Shown here: piece by piece, positions 1 through 10,862 of the stretch
Numbering within the stretch: position 1 is the first letter of the stretch
Layout of the letters: each line of letters begins with the position of its first letter
From: Microbacterium luticocti DSM 19459
GTDB taxonomy: Bacteria; Actinomycetota; Actinomycetes; Actinomycetales; Microbacteriaceae
NCBI RefSeq assembly: GCF_000422405.1
Contig: NZ_AULS01000004.1
Coordinates: 124,001 to 188,000, forward strand
Reading direction: 5' to 3'
DNA length: 64,000 bases
Program-made: the position numbers and the translations under genes
The notes under the pieces: generated by a model
Database searches by the model: none
Seen by the model: only the letters and a program-made list of their open reading frames with translations
Told to the model about the DNA's origin: nothing

Positions 1-2
1 GG

Positions 3-1286
3 CTGTGCGCACCCGATGCCGGCCTCGGCGGCAGCGTGGTGCTGGCCACCTGCAACCGCTTCGAGGTGTACGTCGATGCCCCCGATGACGCGGCCGCGGA
101 ACCCGGCCGTACGGTGGCATCTCAGACCGCGGAACCCGGCCGCGACGCGCGGCCCGCGGCATCCGCCCACCGCCTGATCGACACCATCGCGGCCGCGACG
201 GGCCTGGGCCCGGACGAGGTGCGGGGTGCGGGGATGCTGCTGCACGGCGATGCCGTCGCCGAGCACGTGTTCAGCGTCGCCAGCGGCCTGGAGTCGATCG
301 TCGTCGGCGAGGGCGAGATCGCCGGGCAGGTGCGTCGGGCGCTCGAGTCCGCCCGCGAACGGGGCACCGCGACCCGCGAGCTGGAGCGGGTGTTCCAGCT
401 CGCCGCCCGCACCTCGCGCGGCGTGAAGAACCGCACCGGACTGTCGCGCGCGGGCCGCTCGGTGGTGCGGCTGGCGCTCGACATGGCCGAGACGCGCATC
501 ACCGATTGGTCGGCGACCCGCGTGCTGCTGGTGGGCACCGGTCGGTACGCCGGCGCCAGCCTGGCCGCGCTGCGCGAACGCGGCGTGGTGCACGTGCGCG
601 CGTACTCGCGCACCGGCCGCGCCGGCGCCTTCGCCGCAAGCCACGACATCGAGCCGGTGGAATCGCTGACCGACGCCGTCGCCGACAGTGATCTCATCGT
701 GGCGTGCAGCGTCGCGCCGACGGTGATCCTGGATGCCGCGACCGTCGCCGCCGCGCGCAGCCGGCCCGGCGCGCTGCCGCGACGGCTGATCATCGACCTC
801 GGGCTGCCGCGCAACGTCGATGCCGCGGTGGCCGCCGTGCCCGACACCGAACTGCTGGATCTGGAGACGCTGCGCACGCACGCGCCGCTGCCCGAGCTGG
901 GCGCTACCGACGAGGCGCGCGAACTCGTCGAGCAGGCCGTCGCCGACTACCGCCGGGTGGCGGCGGAGGATGCGGTCACCCCCGCGCTGGTGGCCCTGCG
1001 CGCGCACATCTTCGACGTGCTCGACGGCGAGATCGCCTGGGCGCGCCGCCGCGGCGACAGCAGCGAACAGACCGAGGCGGCCCTGCGTCACCTGGCCGGG
1101 GTGCTGCTGCACGGTCCGTCGGTGCGTGCCCGCGACCTGGCGGCAGCCGGCCGTGCCGACGAGTTCACCCGTGCCGTGGCGGCCCTGTTCGGCGTGGAAT
1201 CCGACGGCACCGCGCCCTCTCGTGGCTGTCCGGTGACCGAGTTGCGCGCGACCGAGGACACCGGGCGCGCCGGCGCGGCATCCTGA
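3..1286 (+). CDS. hemA: Glutamyl-tRNA reductase, 5' end missing
   Basis: This enzyme reduces glutamyl-tRNA(Glu) with NADPH to glutamate-1-semialdehyde, the first committed step of C5-pathway haem synthesis. The reading frame is open from base 3, so the gene starts before the window; roughly 35-50 residues should be missing. Visible in order are the catalytic cysteine in [10 protein letters not shown], the conserved block [28 protein letters not shown], the Rossmann glycine motif [13 protein letters not shown], and a helical C-terminal dimerisation region. A low-complexity insertion containing AEPGR twice follows the cysteine motif. The gene converges on the DUF2252 gene with only 15 bp between their stop codons. 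No other haem gene is visible in the window. The family call is secure; the true start cannot be seen. Confidence 0.95.
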   Translation: MCAPDAGLGGSVVLATCNRFEVYVDAPDDAAAEPGRTVASQTAEPGRDARPAASAHRLIDTIAAATGLGPDEVRGAGMLLHGDAVAEHVFSVASGLESIVVGEGEIAGQVRRALESARERGTATRELERVFQLAARTSRGVKNRTGLSRAGRSVVRLALDMAETRITDWSATRVLLVGTGRYAGASLAALRERGVVHVRAYSRTGRAGAFAASHDIEPVESLTDAVADSDLIVACSVAPTVILDAATVAAARSRPGALPRRLIIDLGLPRNVDAAVAAVPDTELLDLETLRTHAPLPELGATDEARELVEQAVADYRRVAAEDAVTPALVALRAHIFDVLDGEIAWARRRGDSSEQTEAALRHLAGVLLHGPSVRARDLAAAGRADEFTRAVAALFGVESDGTAPSRGCPVTELRATEDTGRAGAAS

Positions 1287-1301
1287 ATCCCAGCCGGAAT
1301 C

Positions 1302-2675
1302 TCAGCGACCGGGCCGGCCGGAGGCCGCGCAGAACGCGTCGTAGTCGGCGCGCGAGAGGTCGGCGTACGTGTACGCCCACTCCAGCAGCGGCTCGGCCGC
1401 CGCGCGGCCGCGGCCCAGGTACCCCGAGGCGACGGCCGCCGACGGTGACTGCGCGTGCGCACGGGCGAGCACGGCCGCGCACGCCTGGGCGTACCGCGTG
1501 AACGGCACGTCCTCGAGCGTGGCCATGTCGATCCCGCCCTTCATGTCGTGGAACTGCCGCACGTACAGGTCGAACCCGGTGTCGGAGCGGAAGTGCCCGA
1601 GGAACGGGTCGGACGCCGCCTGCAGGATGCGTTGCAACGCGACCACCCGGCCACCCTGGCCGTGCGCGGCCGTGTACTCGGCGACCACGTCGGGCTGCGT
1701 CATCCGGCCATGCTCGACCAGCACGCTCTGCGAGGCCTGTTTCGCCTGCAGCAGCAGCGCATTCTCGTCGCCGTCCTGGAACACGATCAGGTAGCAGCGT
1801 GTGCCGACGCTGCCCACGCCCACCACCCGCCGGGCCACGTCGGCGACGGTGTAGTTCTGCATGAGCATGCGGATGTCGACGTTCGTGGTGTCCAGATACC
1901 GCGCCACGTGTTGCTGCACGTCCCGCACCACCTCGGCCTCGACGTGCGTCATCGTGGGTGGGTTCTCGACGAACCGTCGCCGCCCGTCCGCGCCGGTCTC
2001 GGTGGTGCGCCGCGCGGCCCGCTCACCGGTGCGTTTCTGCGCGTCGCGGATCGCCGCGGTCAGCGTGCGCCGCGACGCCTTGTCGAGTGTCGCCCGCGCC
2101 GTCTCGACCGAGAAGTGCGTGTAGTACCGCGCGGTCGGGCTGGATTCGACGCCGGCGCGCAGCGCGCGTGCGTACACGAGCACGGCCGTGCGCGCGGCAT
2201 CCCGCACCACCACGTCGTCACGCGCGCTCGACCGCCCCGCGATCACCACGCTGGTGACCAGACGTTTCAGATCCCATTCCCACGGCGCCCACGCCGCCTC
2301 GTCGAAGTCGTTCAGATCGAACACCAGCCGGCGGGCCGGCGACGCGTAGAACCCGAAGTTCGACACGTGCGCGTCACCGCACGAGGCGACCTGGATGCCA
2401 CTGGTCGGCGCGTCGGCGAGATCCGCCGCCATCAGCGCGGCCGTGCCCCGATAGAACGCGAACGGGTCGGCGCCCATCCGCTCGGTGCGCAACGGCACCA
2501 GTTCGGGCAGCCGCGTCCGGTTCTGCCGTTCCAGGATGCCCACCGGATCGCGCGGACCGGTGCCCGACGCGGCGAGCGCGCGGCGCGGCGTGCGCCGGCG
2601 CAGCGCGCGTCCCTGCTCGAGCCGGGCGGACAGGGATGCCGGCGGCCGCCACATCGCGGCCAGAGGATCGGTCAC
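1302..2675 (-). CDS. DUF2252 family protein
   Basis: A 457-residue protein of the DUF2252 family, which is common in actinobacteria and has a kinase-like fold; its biochemical role is not established. Diagnostic stretches are RMGADPFAFYRG near residue 75, then CGDAHVSNFGFY and FDLNDFDEA, which resemble the catalytic and metal-binding loops of aminoglycoside-phosphotransferase-like kinases. I chose the GTG at 2675 because it precedes VTDPLAAMWRPP and has CATGAT exactly six bases upstream, a leaderless arrangement seen elsewhere in the window. A much longer open frame continues upstream but runs antisense through the neighbouring permease gene. The gene is divergent from that permease, about 110 bp away. 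The call to family is firm; no function should be inferred beyond possible phosphotransfer. Confidence 0.88.
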   Translation of the reverse strand: MTDPLAAMWRPPASLSARLEQGRALRRRTPRRALAASGTGPRDPVGILERQNRTRLPELVPLRTERMGADPFAFYRGTAALMAADLADAPTSGIQVASCGDAHVSNFGFYASPARRLVFDLNDFDEAAWAPWEWDLKRLVTSVVIAGRSSARDDVVVRDAARTAVLVYARALRAGVESSPTARYYTHFSVETARATLDKASRRTLTAAIRDAQKRTGERAARRTTETGADGRRRFVENPPTMTHVEAEVVRDVQQHVARYLDTTNVDIRMLMQNYTVADVARRVVGVGSVGTRCYLIVFQDGDENALLLQAKQASQSVLVEHGRMTQPDVVAEYTAAHGQGGRVVALQRILQAASDPFLGHFRSDTGFDLYVRQFHDMKGGIDMATLEDVPFTRYAQACAAVLARAHAQSPSAAVASGYLGRGRAAAEPLLEWAYTYADLSRADYDAFCAASGRPGR

Positions 2676-2786
2676 CCGCTCATCATGGCACCACACCGGC
2701 GCCGGGGCAGCCACGCATCGGCACCGGCTGCTGCGCCGGCGGCGCGGTTCGTGGCATCCCGCCCGCCCCGCCGCTACTGTGGCGGG

Positions 2787-3959
2787 GTGAGACGCCGCCC
2801 CGCGCCCGCCCCGACTCCCGGACAGCCCGCGCCCGCCCCGAGATCGCGTCGGCCCGCGCCGACCCCGGGTCGGGCGACGCCCGGCGGGTCGGCACCGGAC
2901 CGGCAGACGGCCGGCCCTGCCCTGCCGCCGCCGCTGCGCATCCTGCTCGCGCTGGCCGCCGCGGTGATCGTGCTGGCCGGCATGTCGTTCGCCCGCGACA
3001 TCATCGGGCCGCTCGCGGTCGGCGCGGTGATCGCGATCATCTGCCACCCGGTGCGCCACCCGCTCGAACGGTACGGCTGGCCGCGCTGGGCGGCCACCAC
3101 CGCCGTCATCGCGGTCGCCTACATCGTGCTGCTCGCCCTCGCCGCACTGCTCGTGTTCGCCGGCATCCGGTTCACCCGCCTGGTCGCCGACTACGCGGGT
3201 GCGCTGCAGGACGCCGCGCGCAGCCTGGTGGACTGGCTGGGAACGTTCGGCATCGACACCGAGGTGTCCCAAGCGGTCGGCGCGGTACTCGACCCCGGCC
3301 GCATCGTGTCGTTCGGGGTGTCGCTGGGCGGCACCGTGATCGGCGTGGTCACCGCCCTGTTCTTCGTGTTCGCGTACGTGATCTTCATGGCCGCGGACGG
3401 ATCGCGGTACTCCCGCGCCGAGCAGCGCTTCGGCCGTGGCATCCGCCCCGTCGTCGACCGTTTCCGCACCTTCAACACCGGGGTGCGCCGCTACTACGTG
3501 GTCAACGCCGTGTTCGGCGCGATCGTCGCGGTCATCGACGGGCTCGCGCTGTGGTGGCTGGGCGTGCCGGCGCCGGCGGTGTGGGCGATCCTCGCGTTCG
3601 TGACCAACTTCATCCCGAACATCGGGTTCGTGGTCGGCCTCATCCCGCCCGCGCTTTTGGCTCTGGTCGTGGGCGGCTGGCCGCTGATGCTGGGCGTGAT
3701 CGCGGTCTACTGTGTGGTCAACGTGGTGCTGCAGGTGCTCGTGCAGCCGAAGTTCGTGTCGGACGCCGTCGGGCTGAGCCTCACGCTGAGCTTTTTCTCG
3801 GTGATCTTCTGGACGTTCGTGATCGGCCCGCTCGGCGCGATCCTGTCCATCCCGCTCACCCTGCTGGTGCGCGCCCTCGTGCTCGGCGACGACCCCGACA
3901 CGCGGTGGCTGCGCTGGTTGTCGGGCGAGACGGCGCCGGATGCCGCAGCCTCCGGCTGA
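2787..3959 (+). CDS. AI-2E family transporter (UPF0118 membrane protein)
   Basis: A 390-residue polytopic membrane protein of the AI-2E/UPF0118 family. Members have been linked to export of autoinducer-2 or to Na+/H+ exchange, and the substrate cannot be told from sequence. After a Pro/Arg-rich cytoplasmic N-terminus of about 45 residues come paired hydrophobic helices (LRILLALAAAVIVLAGM and following), a long central amphipathic segment, then further helices including the family-typical FVTNFIPNIGFVVGLIPP and a C-terminal helix near GAILSIPLTLLV. The GTG at 2787 is chosen because TACTGT lies exactly six bases upstream, matching the leaderless promoter pattern. The long open frame upstream of it is antisense to the DUF2252 gene and is not coding. 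Confidence 0.88.
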   Translation: MRRRPAPAPTPGQPAPAPRSRRPAPTPGRATPGGSAPDRQTAGPALPPPLRILLALAAAVIVLAGMSFARDIIGPLAVGAVIAIICHPVRHPLERYGWPRWAATTAVIAVAYIVLLALAALLVFAGIRFTRLVADYAGALQDAARSLVDWLGTFGIDTEVSQAVGAVLDPGRIVSFGVSLGGTVIGVVTALFFVFAYVIFMAADGSRYSRAEQRFGRGIRPVVDRFRTFNTGVRRYYVVNAVFGAIVAVIDGLALWWLGVPAPAVWAILAFVTNFIPNIGFVVGLIPPALLALVVGGWPLMLGVIAVYCVVNVVLQVLVQPKFVSDAVGLSLTLSFFSVIFWTFVIGPLGAILSIPLTLLVRALVLGDDPDTRWLRWLSGETAPDAAASG

Positions 3960-3983
3960 GCGGACGCCACAGCCCGTGCGCGC

Positions 3984-4577
3984 TCAGTGCGGCGGATCCA
4001 GGCGCAACACGGTCGATTCGTTGAGCCGCACATCGTCGGTGATGCGCAGACTGCGCGCCAGGTCGTCCAGGGCGGCGGTGACGGTGCCGAAGCGTGACCG
4101 GTCACCGCACACCGCGGTGAGCGTCACGACGTGCATGCCGACGTCCCACGTGTAGGCGGCGAACGGCGGCGCATCGGGCTCGGCGGGCAACGGCACCACC
4201 AGACGCTCACCGACACCCAGATGCGGGCTGCGGAACTGTTCGGCGCCGTCGAACTCGGTCCGCTTCATCGCCTGAGCCGCGCGCTGCTGCGGCGTCACCT
4301 TCTGCAGCACGGCCATCGCGACCACGAGCTCCGGGTCGTCCTTCCACATCCACACCAGCACGCGCCCGTCGGCCTTGCGCATGAGCACCGGCGCCGCCTG
4401 GCTGAGCAGCCACGCGAAGACCCGCCCGCCCGGTATCAGCCGCCGCCCGAGCGCGCCGTTCGCCTGGGTCAACAGCATCCGGATCGCCGCCTTGCGCTGC
4501 CGGCGCCCGCGCAATCCCAGCGAACCGGTCACGGGCACCCAGCGGTCGGCGGGTGCGTCGGCTTGAAGTCGCGCCAT
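3984..4577 (-). CDS. Conserved hypothetical protein, 197 aa
   Basis: I do not recognise this protein's family. The N-terminal third is basic (GLRGRRQRKAAIRMLL) and includes ALGRRLIPGGRVFAWLL. The middle carries VLVWMWKDDPELVVAMAVLQKVTPQQRAAQAM, read in two parts around residue 85, and the C-terminal half looks like a beta-rich domain ending in DDLARSLRITDDVRLNE. There are no obvious transmembrane helices, signal peptide or catalytic motif. The ATG at 4577 is supported by TACCGT exactly six bases upstream on the same strand. The gene converges with the AI-2E transporter (25 bp gap) and diverges from the glycosyltransferase pair. Base composition matches its neighbours, so it is probably a resident gene. 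Confidence 0.7.
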   Translation of the reverse strand: MARLQADAPADRWVPVTGSLGLRGRRQRKAAIRMLLTQANGALGRRLIPGGRVFAWLLSQAAPVLMRKADGRVLVWMWKDDPELVVAMAVLQKVTPQQRAAQAMKRTEFDGAEQFRSPHLGVGERLVVPLPAEPDAPPFAAYTWDVGMHVVTLTAVCGDRSRFGTVTAALDDLARSLRITDDVRLNESTVLRLDPPH

Positions 4578-4713
4578 GACCCCACGGTAGAGGCCGCGGC
4601 TGGGTGTGCGCTCGGGGCCGGATGCCGCGTGGCCCGGCGGCATCCGACCTGCGGCATCGATCCGCGGCGGCAGCGGACGCGCCGAGGTCGGGGGGTTCTC
4701 GGGCGGGCGCGGG

Positions 4714-4719
4714 TAGAGT
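4714..4719 (+). promoter_or_regulatory. -10 element for the glycosyltransferase pair
   Basis: TAGAGT fits the actinobacterial -10 consensus TANNNT. It would start a transcript near 4726, giving a leader of about 53 nt that contains the purine-rich AGAGAGAGG before the GTG at 4779. No good -35 box is visible. The assignment is by pattern only. Confidence 0.4.
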
Positions 4720-4778
4720 GGACGGCGGCGTGCGGCCGACCCCGCACGCCGACGCAGAGAGAGGCACCCACTCCCACC

Positions 4779-5981
4779 GTGACTCCCGCCGCATCGTCCG
4801 CCGACCCGCAGCGACGCCCGCTCACCGTCCTCATCGGTGCCGACACGTTCCTGCCGCACGTCAACGGCGCCGCCCGGTTCGCCGAGCGCCTGGCCGCGGG
4901 CCTGGTCGCCCGCGGGCACGACGTGCACGTGTCGGCGCCCAGCGCCGGCCACCGCAACCACGGCACCTTCGTCGAAGAGATCGAAGGGCAGCCGATGACG
5001 ATCCACCGCCTGCCCTCGTGGCGCTGGCCCCCGCACGATTGGCTCACCTTCGTGCTGCCGTGGATGAGCAAGCACTACGCCCGGCGCGTGCTCGACGAGG
5101 TCAAGCCCGACGTCGTGCACATCCAGTCGCACATCGTGATCGGCCGCGGGCTCGCCCGCGAAGCCCGCAAACGCGGCATCCCGATCATCGCCACCAACCA
5201 CGTCATGGCCGAGAACATCGTCGACTTCACGACGCTGCCGCCGCTGCTGGACAAGGTGTTCATCAAGCTCGCGTGGAGCGACGCCGAACGCACCCTGAAG
5301 ATGGCGCGTGCCGTGACCACGCCGACGCGCCGGGCCGCCGACTTCCTCGAGTCCACGATCGACATCTCGGGCATCGTCCCCGTCTCGTGCGGCATCGACC
5401 GCACCCATTACCGTGCCGACCTGACGCCCCGCGAGACGAACCGCGTGCTGTTCGTGGGCCGGCTGACCACCGAGAAGAAGATCGACGTGCTGCTGCGGGC
5501 GGTGGCCGCGCTCGATCCCGCACTCGACGTGCACGTCGACATCGTCGGGCGCGGCGATCAGCGCCGCAACCTCGAGGGTCTCGCGCACGAGTTGGGGTTG
5601 GATGCCCGCGTCACCTTCCACGGGCACACCTCCGACGACGAGCTGCGCGACCTCTACACCCGGGCCAGCGTGTTCGCGATCGCGTCGATCGCCGAGCTGC
5701 AGTCGATCGCCACGATGGAGGCGATGGCGTCGGGCCTGCCCGTGGTCGCCGCCGACGCGGTCGCGCTGCCGCACCTGGTGCACGACGGCGAGAACGGGTA
5801 CCTGTTCCCGCCCGGCGACGTCGACGCGCTGGCCGACCGGCTCACCCGTGTGCTCACCGCCGACCCCGACGAGCGTCGCAGGATGCAGCAGGCCTCGCTG
5901 GACGGCGTCGTGATCCACGACATCAACCGCACGCTCGACACGTTCGAGGCGCTCTATCGCGGCGAGCCGCTCCCCGACTAG
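4779..5981 (+). CDS. GT4-family glycosyltransferase
   Basis: A 400-residue GT-B fold glycosyltransferase of family GT4, which transfers a sugar from an activated donor to a lipid, glycan or small-molecule acceptor at the cytoplasmic face of the membrane. The N-terminal acceptor domain starts with LIGADTFLPHVNGAARFAER, typical of group-1 transferases. The C-terminal donor domain contains RVLFVGRLTTEKKIDVLL and the family motif SIATMEAMASGLPVVAAD followed by ENGYLFPPGDVDAL. The GTG at 4779 begins VTPAASSADPQ; the frame is open much further upstream, but that part lies antisense to the preceding gene. It resembles PimB/SQDG-type mannosyl- or glycosyltransferases, but the acceptor is not predictable. 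A second GT4 gene follows after 9 bp, suggesting a shared pathway such as glycolipid or capsule synthesis. Confidence 0.85.
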   Translation: MTPAASSADPQRRPLTVLIGADTFLPHVNGAARFAERLAAGLVARGHDVHVSAPSAGHRNHGTFVEEIEGQPMTIHRLPSWRWPPHDWLTFVLPWMSKHYARRVLDEVKPDVVHIQSHIVIGRGLAREARKRGIPIIATNHVMAENIVDFTTLPPLLDKVFIKLAWSDAERTLKMARAVTTPTRRAADFLESTIDISGIVPVSCGIDRTHYRADLTPRETNRVLFVGRLTTEKKIDVLLRAVAALDPALDVHVDIVGRGDQRRNLEGLAHELGLDARVTFHGHTSDDELRDLYTRASVFAIASIAELQSIATMEAMASGLPVVAADAVALPHLVHDGENGYLFPPGDVDALADRLTRVLTADPDERRRMQQASLDGVVIHDINRTLDTFEALYRGEPLPD

Positions 5982-5990
5982 GGTTCGGCC

Positions 5991-7196
5991 GTGCACATCG
6001 TCTTCTTCGCCGATCAGCATCTGGAGTCGCTCGGCGGCGCCCAGGTCTCGATGCGGCTGCAGAAGCGATACCTCGAACGCGCCGGGCACACCGTCTCGGT
6101 CGTCGCCCCGCGCATGCACGGCCCGCGGGCGGCGGCACTGGCCGGTCGTATGTCCGATCCGGCATACATCGACACCCCCTCGGTGGCGATCACACCCGAC
6201 CGCGAGTACTCGTTCACGCTGCCCGGGCGGCGCACCGACCGGTTCGTCGACCGCGCCCTGCGCGATCGGGGACCGGTCGACATCGTGCACGTGCAGGCCG
6301 ACTTCTGGGGCGCGCTCACCGGTCACCGGTTCGCCGCCCGTCATGCCGTGCCGCTCGTGCACACCATGCACAACCGGGTCGGCGTGGGCCTGGCGGCGAC
6401 CGTGCCGTTCCCCGCGCTGGCGCTGCGGGTGCTCGGCGGGTGGCAGCGCCGCCTGCTGGGGTCGGCGGCATCCGGCCACGATGCGTGGGCGTACCTGGCG
6501 GGACTGGCCGCGCATGCCGACGCGGTCACCGCGCCGTCGGCGCACTTCGCCCGCAGGCTCGAATCACACGGCGTCGTGCCGCGTCGCGGCGGCGGTGTCG
6601 ACGTGATCTGGAACGGCATCGACGACGGCATCCTCGACGAGGCCCTGACGTTGCGCGCACCCCGCCGGCCCGGGCCGGCACGGTTCATCTGGCTCGGCCG
6701 GATGAGTCCCGAAAAGCGCCTGCTCCCGTTCCTGCAGGCGCTGTGCGACAGCGGCCTGCGCGCCGACGTGCAGGTGCTCGGCGGCGGGGGGCAGCGGGCC
6801 GTGGCCGAGCGGTACATCGAGCGGCGCGCACCCGAGGCATCCGTCGTCTTCGGAGGACGCATGACGTACGCGGCCACGCTGCGGCGCATCGCCGAGGCCG
6901 ATGCCGTGGTGCAGACCTCGATCGGCTTCGAGACACAGGGCATGACGGTGTTCGAGGGCGCCTCGCTGGGCACCCCGTCGATCATCAGCGACCCCGACAT
7001 CGGCGCCGAACTCGAGTCGGGTTTCTGGCAGGTGCCGGATGCCTCGACCCGCGCGCTCGCCGACACCCTGGCGCGCGCCGCCTCGGACATCGTCGCCGGC
7101 ACCGCACCCGAGCCGAATCCGTCGGTCGCCGAGCGGTTCCGCCAGTCGTCGCGCACCGCGGCGATGCTCGCCGTGTACGACCGCGTGCGCCGCTGA
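5991..7196 (+). CDS. GT4-family glycosyltransferase (second of pair)
   Basis: A 401-residue GT-B glycosyltransferase. The N-terminus IVFFADQHLESLGGAQVSM is the acceptor-domain signature. The C-terminal domain contains RFIWLGRMSPEKRLLPFL and the donor-binding segment SIGFETQGMTVFEGASLGTP, where the conserved glutamate of the EX7E motif lies in FEGASLG. It begins 9 bp after the stop of the preceding GT4 gene and is probably co-transcribed with it. It also has TAGGGT beginning within the upstream stop codon and ending six bases before its GTG, which suggests an additional internal leaderless promoter. The sugar and acceptor are unknown. A 285-bp gap follows, holding a palindromic element and the clpB promoter. 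Confidence 0.84.
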   Translation: MHIVFFADQHLESLGGAQVSMRLQKRYLERAGHTVSVVAPRMHGPRAAALAGRMSDPAYIDTPSVAITPDREYSFTLPGRRTDRFVDRALRDRGPVDIVHVQADFWGALTGHRFAARHAVPLVHTMHNRVGVGLAATVPFPALALRVLGGWQRRLLGSAASGHDAWAYLAGLAAHADAVTAPSAHFARRLESHGVVPRRGGGVDVIWNGIDDGILDEALTLRAPRRPGPARFIWLGRMSPEKRLLPFLQALCDSGLRADVQVLGGGGQRAVAERYIERRAPEASVVFGGRMTYAATLRRIAEADAVVQTSIGFETQGMTVFEGASLGTPSIISDPDIGAELESGFWQVPDASTRALADTLARAASDIVAGTAPEPNPSVAERFRQSSRTAAMLAVYDRVRR

Positions 7197-7247
7197 CGGC
7201 GGGCCCTGCGCGCGGCGCCCCGTCGTCTGGCCCTGCCCTTTTCACCT

Positions 7248-7314
7248 CGAGAATCGCGATTCCGGTCGAGAATCAGTGCATCGCGGCGATTCTCGGCCGG
7301 GATGCTGATTCTCG
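7248..7314. repeat. 67-bp four-arm palindromic element, copy 1
   Basis: The arm CGAGAATC occurs at 7248-7255 and again at 7267-7274. Its complement GATTCTCG occurs at 7288-7295 and 7307-7314. The arms can pair as nested hairpins (outer with outer, inner with inner), or interlocked with slightly longer matches: CGAGAATCG at 7248 with CGATTCTCG at 7287, and CGAGAATCAG at 7267 with CTGATTCTCG at 7305. It lies downstream of the glycosyltransferase pair and upstream of the clpB promoter. Confidence 0.75.
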
Positions 7315-7392
7315 CGCGGCCGCGGACGCCGCGCCCCGCCCGGCCTCGCGCGACCGTGGACGTGCGGCCCGCCCGGCCGCCCGCACGGGGCA

Positions 7393-7443
7393 TTGCCGAG
7401 GCATCCATCACCTGGTAAACTTGAGCCATCGAGACTCAAGTTT
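7393..7443 (+). promoter_or_regulatory. clpB promoter with HspR-type (HAIR) operator
   Basis: A -35-like TTGCCG (7393-7398) and the -10 TAAACT (7416-7421) are separated by 17 bp. A perfect 9-bp inverted repeat AAACTTGAG (7417-7425) / CTCAAGTTT (7435-7443) covers the -10 and the expected start point. Its core CTTGAGC-N7-ACTCAAG differs by one base from the HAIR consensus CTTGAGT-N7-ACTCAAG bound by the actinobacterial repressor HspR. The inference is repression of clpB by HspR, relieved by heat shock; hspR itself is not in the window. Confidence 0.85.
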
Positions 7444-7481
7444 GAACGAACGTGAGTCCCCGCAGGTTTTCAAGGAGACAC

Positions 7482-9677
<2,196 letters not shown>

Positions 9678-9696
9678 CCCACTGTGCCCACACGGG

Positions 9697-9740
9697 CCCG
9701 GCGGCCGAGGGATGCCTCGGGGCCGGACCCCGCCGCCGGG
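9697..9740 (+). terminator. Hairpin after clpB
   Basis: CCCGGCGGC (9697-9705) pairs with GCCGCCGGG (9732-9740). Nested inside is CCGAGG-gatg-CCTCGG (9705-9720). It lies 20 bp after the clpB stop and just before the promoter of the next gene. There is no U-run, so it is a candidate terminator only. Confidence 0.5.
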
Positions 9741-9754
9741 CGTAGCGTGAGGGC

Positions 9755-10240
9755 ATGGACAGACTCGAATCGGCAGGCTCCGCGTACCCGGCACCCGAGC
9801 TCGACGTAGACCGCTGGTTCGGCGGCGAGCCGACCTCGCTCGCGCAGCTGCGCGGCCGGGTCGTGATGATCGAGGCGTTCCAGATGCTGTGCCCAGGATG
9901 CCTCAGCTACGGCCTGCCGCAGGCGCAGCGCGTGCACCGCCAGTTCCCCGAGGTCGCCGTCATCGGGCTGCACACCGTGTTCGAGCACCACGGGGTGACC
10001 GGGCCCGACGCGCTCGCCGTCTTCCTCAGCGAGTTCGGCATCCCGTTCCCGGTCGCCGTCGACCGGCACGACGGCCAGCGGATGCCGGTCACGATGCGCG
10101 CCTACGACCTGCAGGGCACACCGTCCACCGTGTTGATCGACAAGGCAGGCAACCTGCGTCTGACCCACCTGGGTGCGCTGGCCGAACTCTCGCTCGGCGC
10201 CATGCTCGGAGAGTTGCTCGCCGAGCCCGCCGTACAGTGA
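9755..10240 (+). CDS. Thioredoxin-fold (TlpA/peroxiredoxin-like) protein
   Basis: A 161-residue thioredoxin-fold protein with a CPGC redox motif (Cys46, Cys49) in [12 protein letters not shown] and the cis-proline segment [11 protein letters not shown] near residue 127. This places it with TlpA/ResA/redoxin-like thiol-disulfide proteins. It has no signal peptide, so it should be cytoplasmic, unlike most TlpA proteins. The insert [23 protein letters not shown] between the two halves (quoted here only to its start, [14 protein letters not shown]) is typical of redoxin-like domains. TAGCGT lies exactly six bases before the ATG, so transcription is probably leaderless. The RraA-like gene follows after 4 bp. 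The substrate is unknown. Confidence 0.8.
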   Translation: MDRLESAGSAYPAPELDVDRWFGGEPTSLAQLRGRVVMIEAFQMLCPGCLSYGLPQAQRVHRQFPEVAVIGLHTVFEHHGVTGPDALAVFLSEFGIPFPVAVDRHDGQRMPVTMRAYDLQGTPSTVLIDKAGNLRLTHLGALAELSLGAMLGELLAEPAVQ

Positions 10241-10244
10241 AGGC

Positions 10245-10721
10245 ATGACCATCGCGACGGCCGACCTCTACGACGAGCGCGGCGACGACCTCGACTCGGT
10301 GTCCGTGCAGTTCCACGACCTCGGCGGGCGCGTCGGGTTCGACGGGCCGATCCGCACCGTCCGCTGCCACCGCGACAACGCCCTGGTCAAGGCCACCCTG
10401 GCGAGCCCTGGTGACGGCGCCGTGCTCGTGGTCGACGGCGGGGGATCGCTGCAGTCGGCCCTCGTCGGCGACCTGATCGCAGCATCCGCCGTCGCCCACG
10501 GATGGGCGGGGCTCATCGTGCACGGCGCCATCCGCGACCGCGTCGCGCTCGCCGAGGTGCCTATCGGCATCAAGGCACTCGGCTCGAACCCGCGCAAGAG
10601 CACCAAGACCGGTGCCGGCGAGGTGGATGTGCCGGTGACCATCGGCGGGGTGGTGTTCACGCCCGGATGCCACGTGTGGGCCGACGCCGACGGCATCCTC
10701 GTCGAGCGCCCCGGCACCTGA
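10245..10721 (+). CDS. rraA: RraA family protein
   Basis: A 158-residue protein of the RraA/MenG fold. In enterobacteria RraA inhibits RNase E; many relatives are class II 4-hydroxy-4-methyl-2-oxoglutarate/oxaloacetate aldolases, and both groups share this fold. The conserved core is [18 protein letters not shown] followed by [19 protein letters not shown], holding the G-D and R-D residues that bind metal and oxaloacetate in the aldolases. Start ATG 10245 has TACAGT six bases upstream; that promoter overlaps the stop codon of the preceding gene, which lies 4 bp before. Both co-transcription and a private leaderless promoter are therefore possible. I cannot decide between regulator and aldolase activity from sequence. 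Confidence 0.83.
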   Translation: MTIATADLYDERGDDLDSVSVQFHDLGGRVGFDGPIRTVRCHRDNALVKATLASPGDGAVLVVDGGGSLQSALVGDLIAASAVAHGWAGLIVHGAIRDRVALAEVPIGIKALGSNPRKSTKTGAGEVDVPVTIGGVVFTPGCHVWADADGILVERPGT

Positions 10722-10763
10722 GGCCCCCGCCGGGCCCGAGCGCACGGCGCCTGCCGCCGGCCG

Positions 10764-10828
10764 CAGGAGAATCGGCCGAGTGCAGGAGAAATCGCCGCGA
10801 AAACTCCTGCTCTGGCCGGATTCTCCTG
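10764..10828. repeat. 65-bp four-arm palindromic element, copy 2
   Basis: Outer arms are CAGGAGAATC (10764-10773) and GATTCTCCTG (10819-10828). Inner arms are GCAGGAG (10782-10788) and CTCCTGC (10804-10810). The sequence between the arms is also largely complementary (GGCC with GGCC), so the whole can fold into one long hairpin with an A-rich loop. It sits between the convergent 3' ends of rraA and zwf and may act as a two-way terminator. Confidence 0.75.
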
Positions 10829-10862
10829 TTCTGGCCGCGGAGCGGCCCACAACGCCGCCGAC

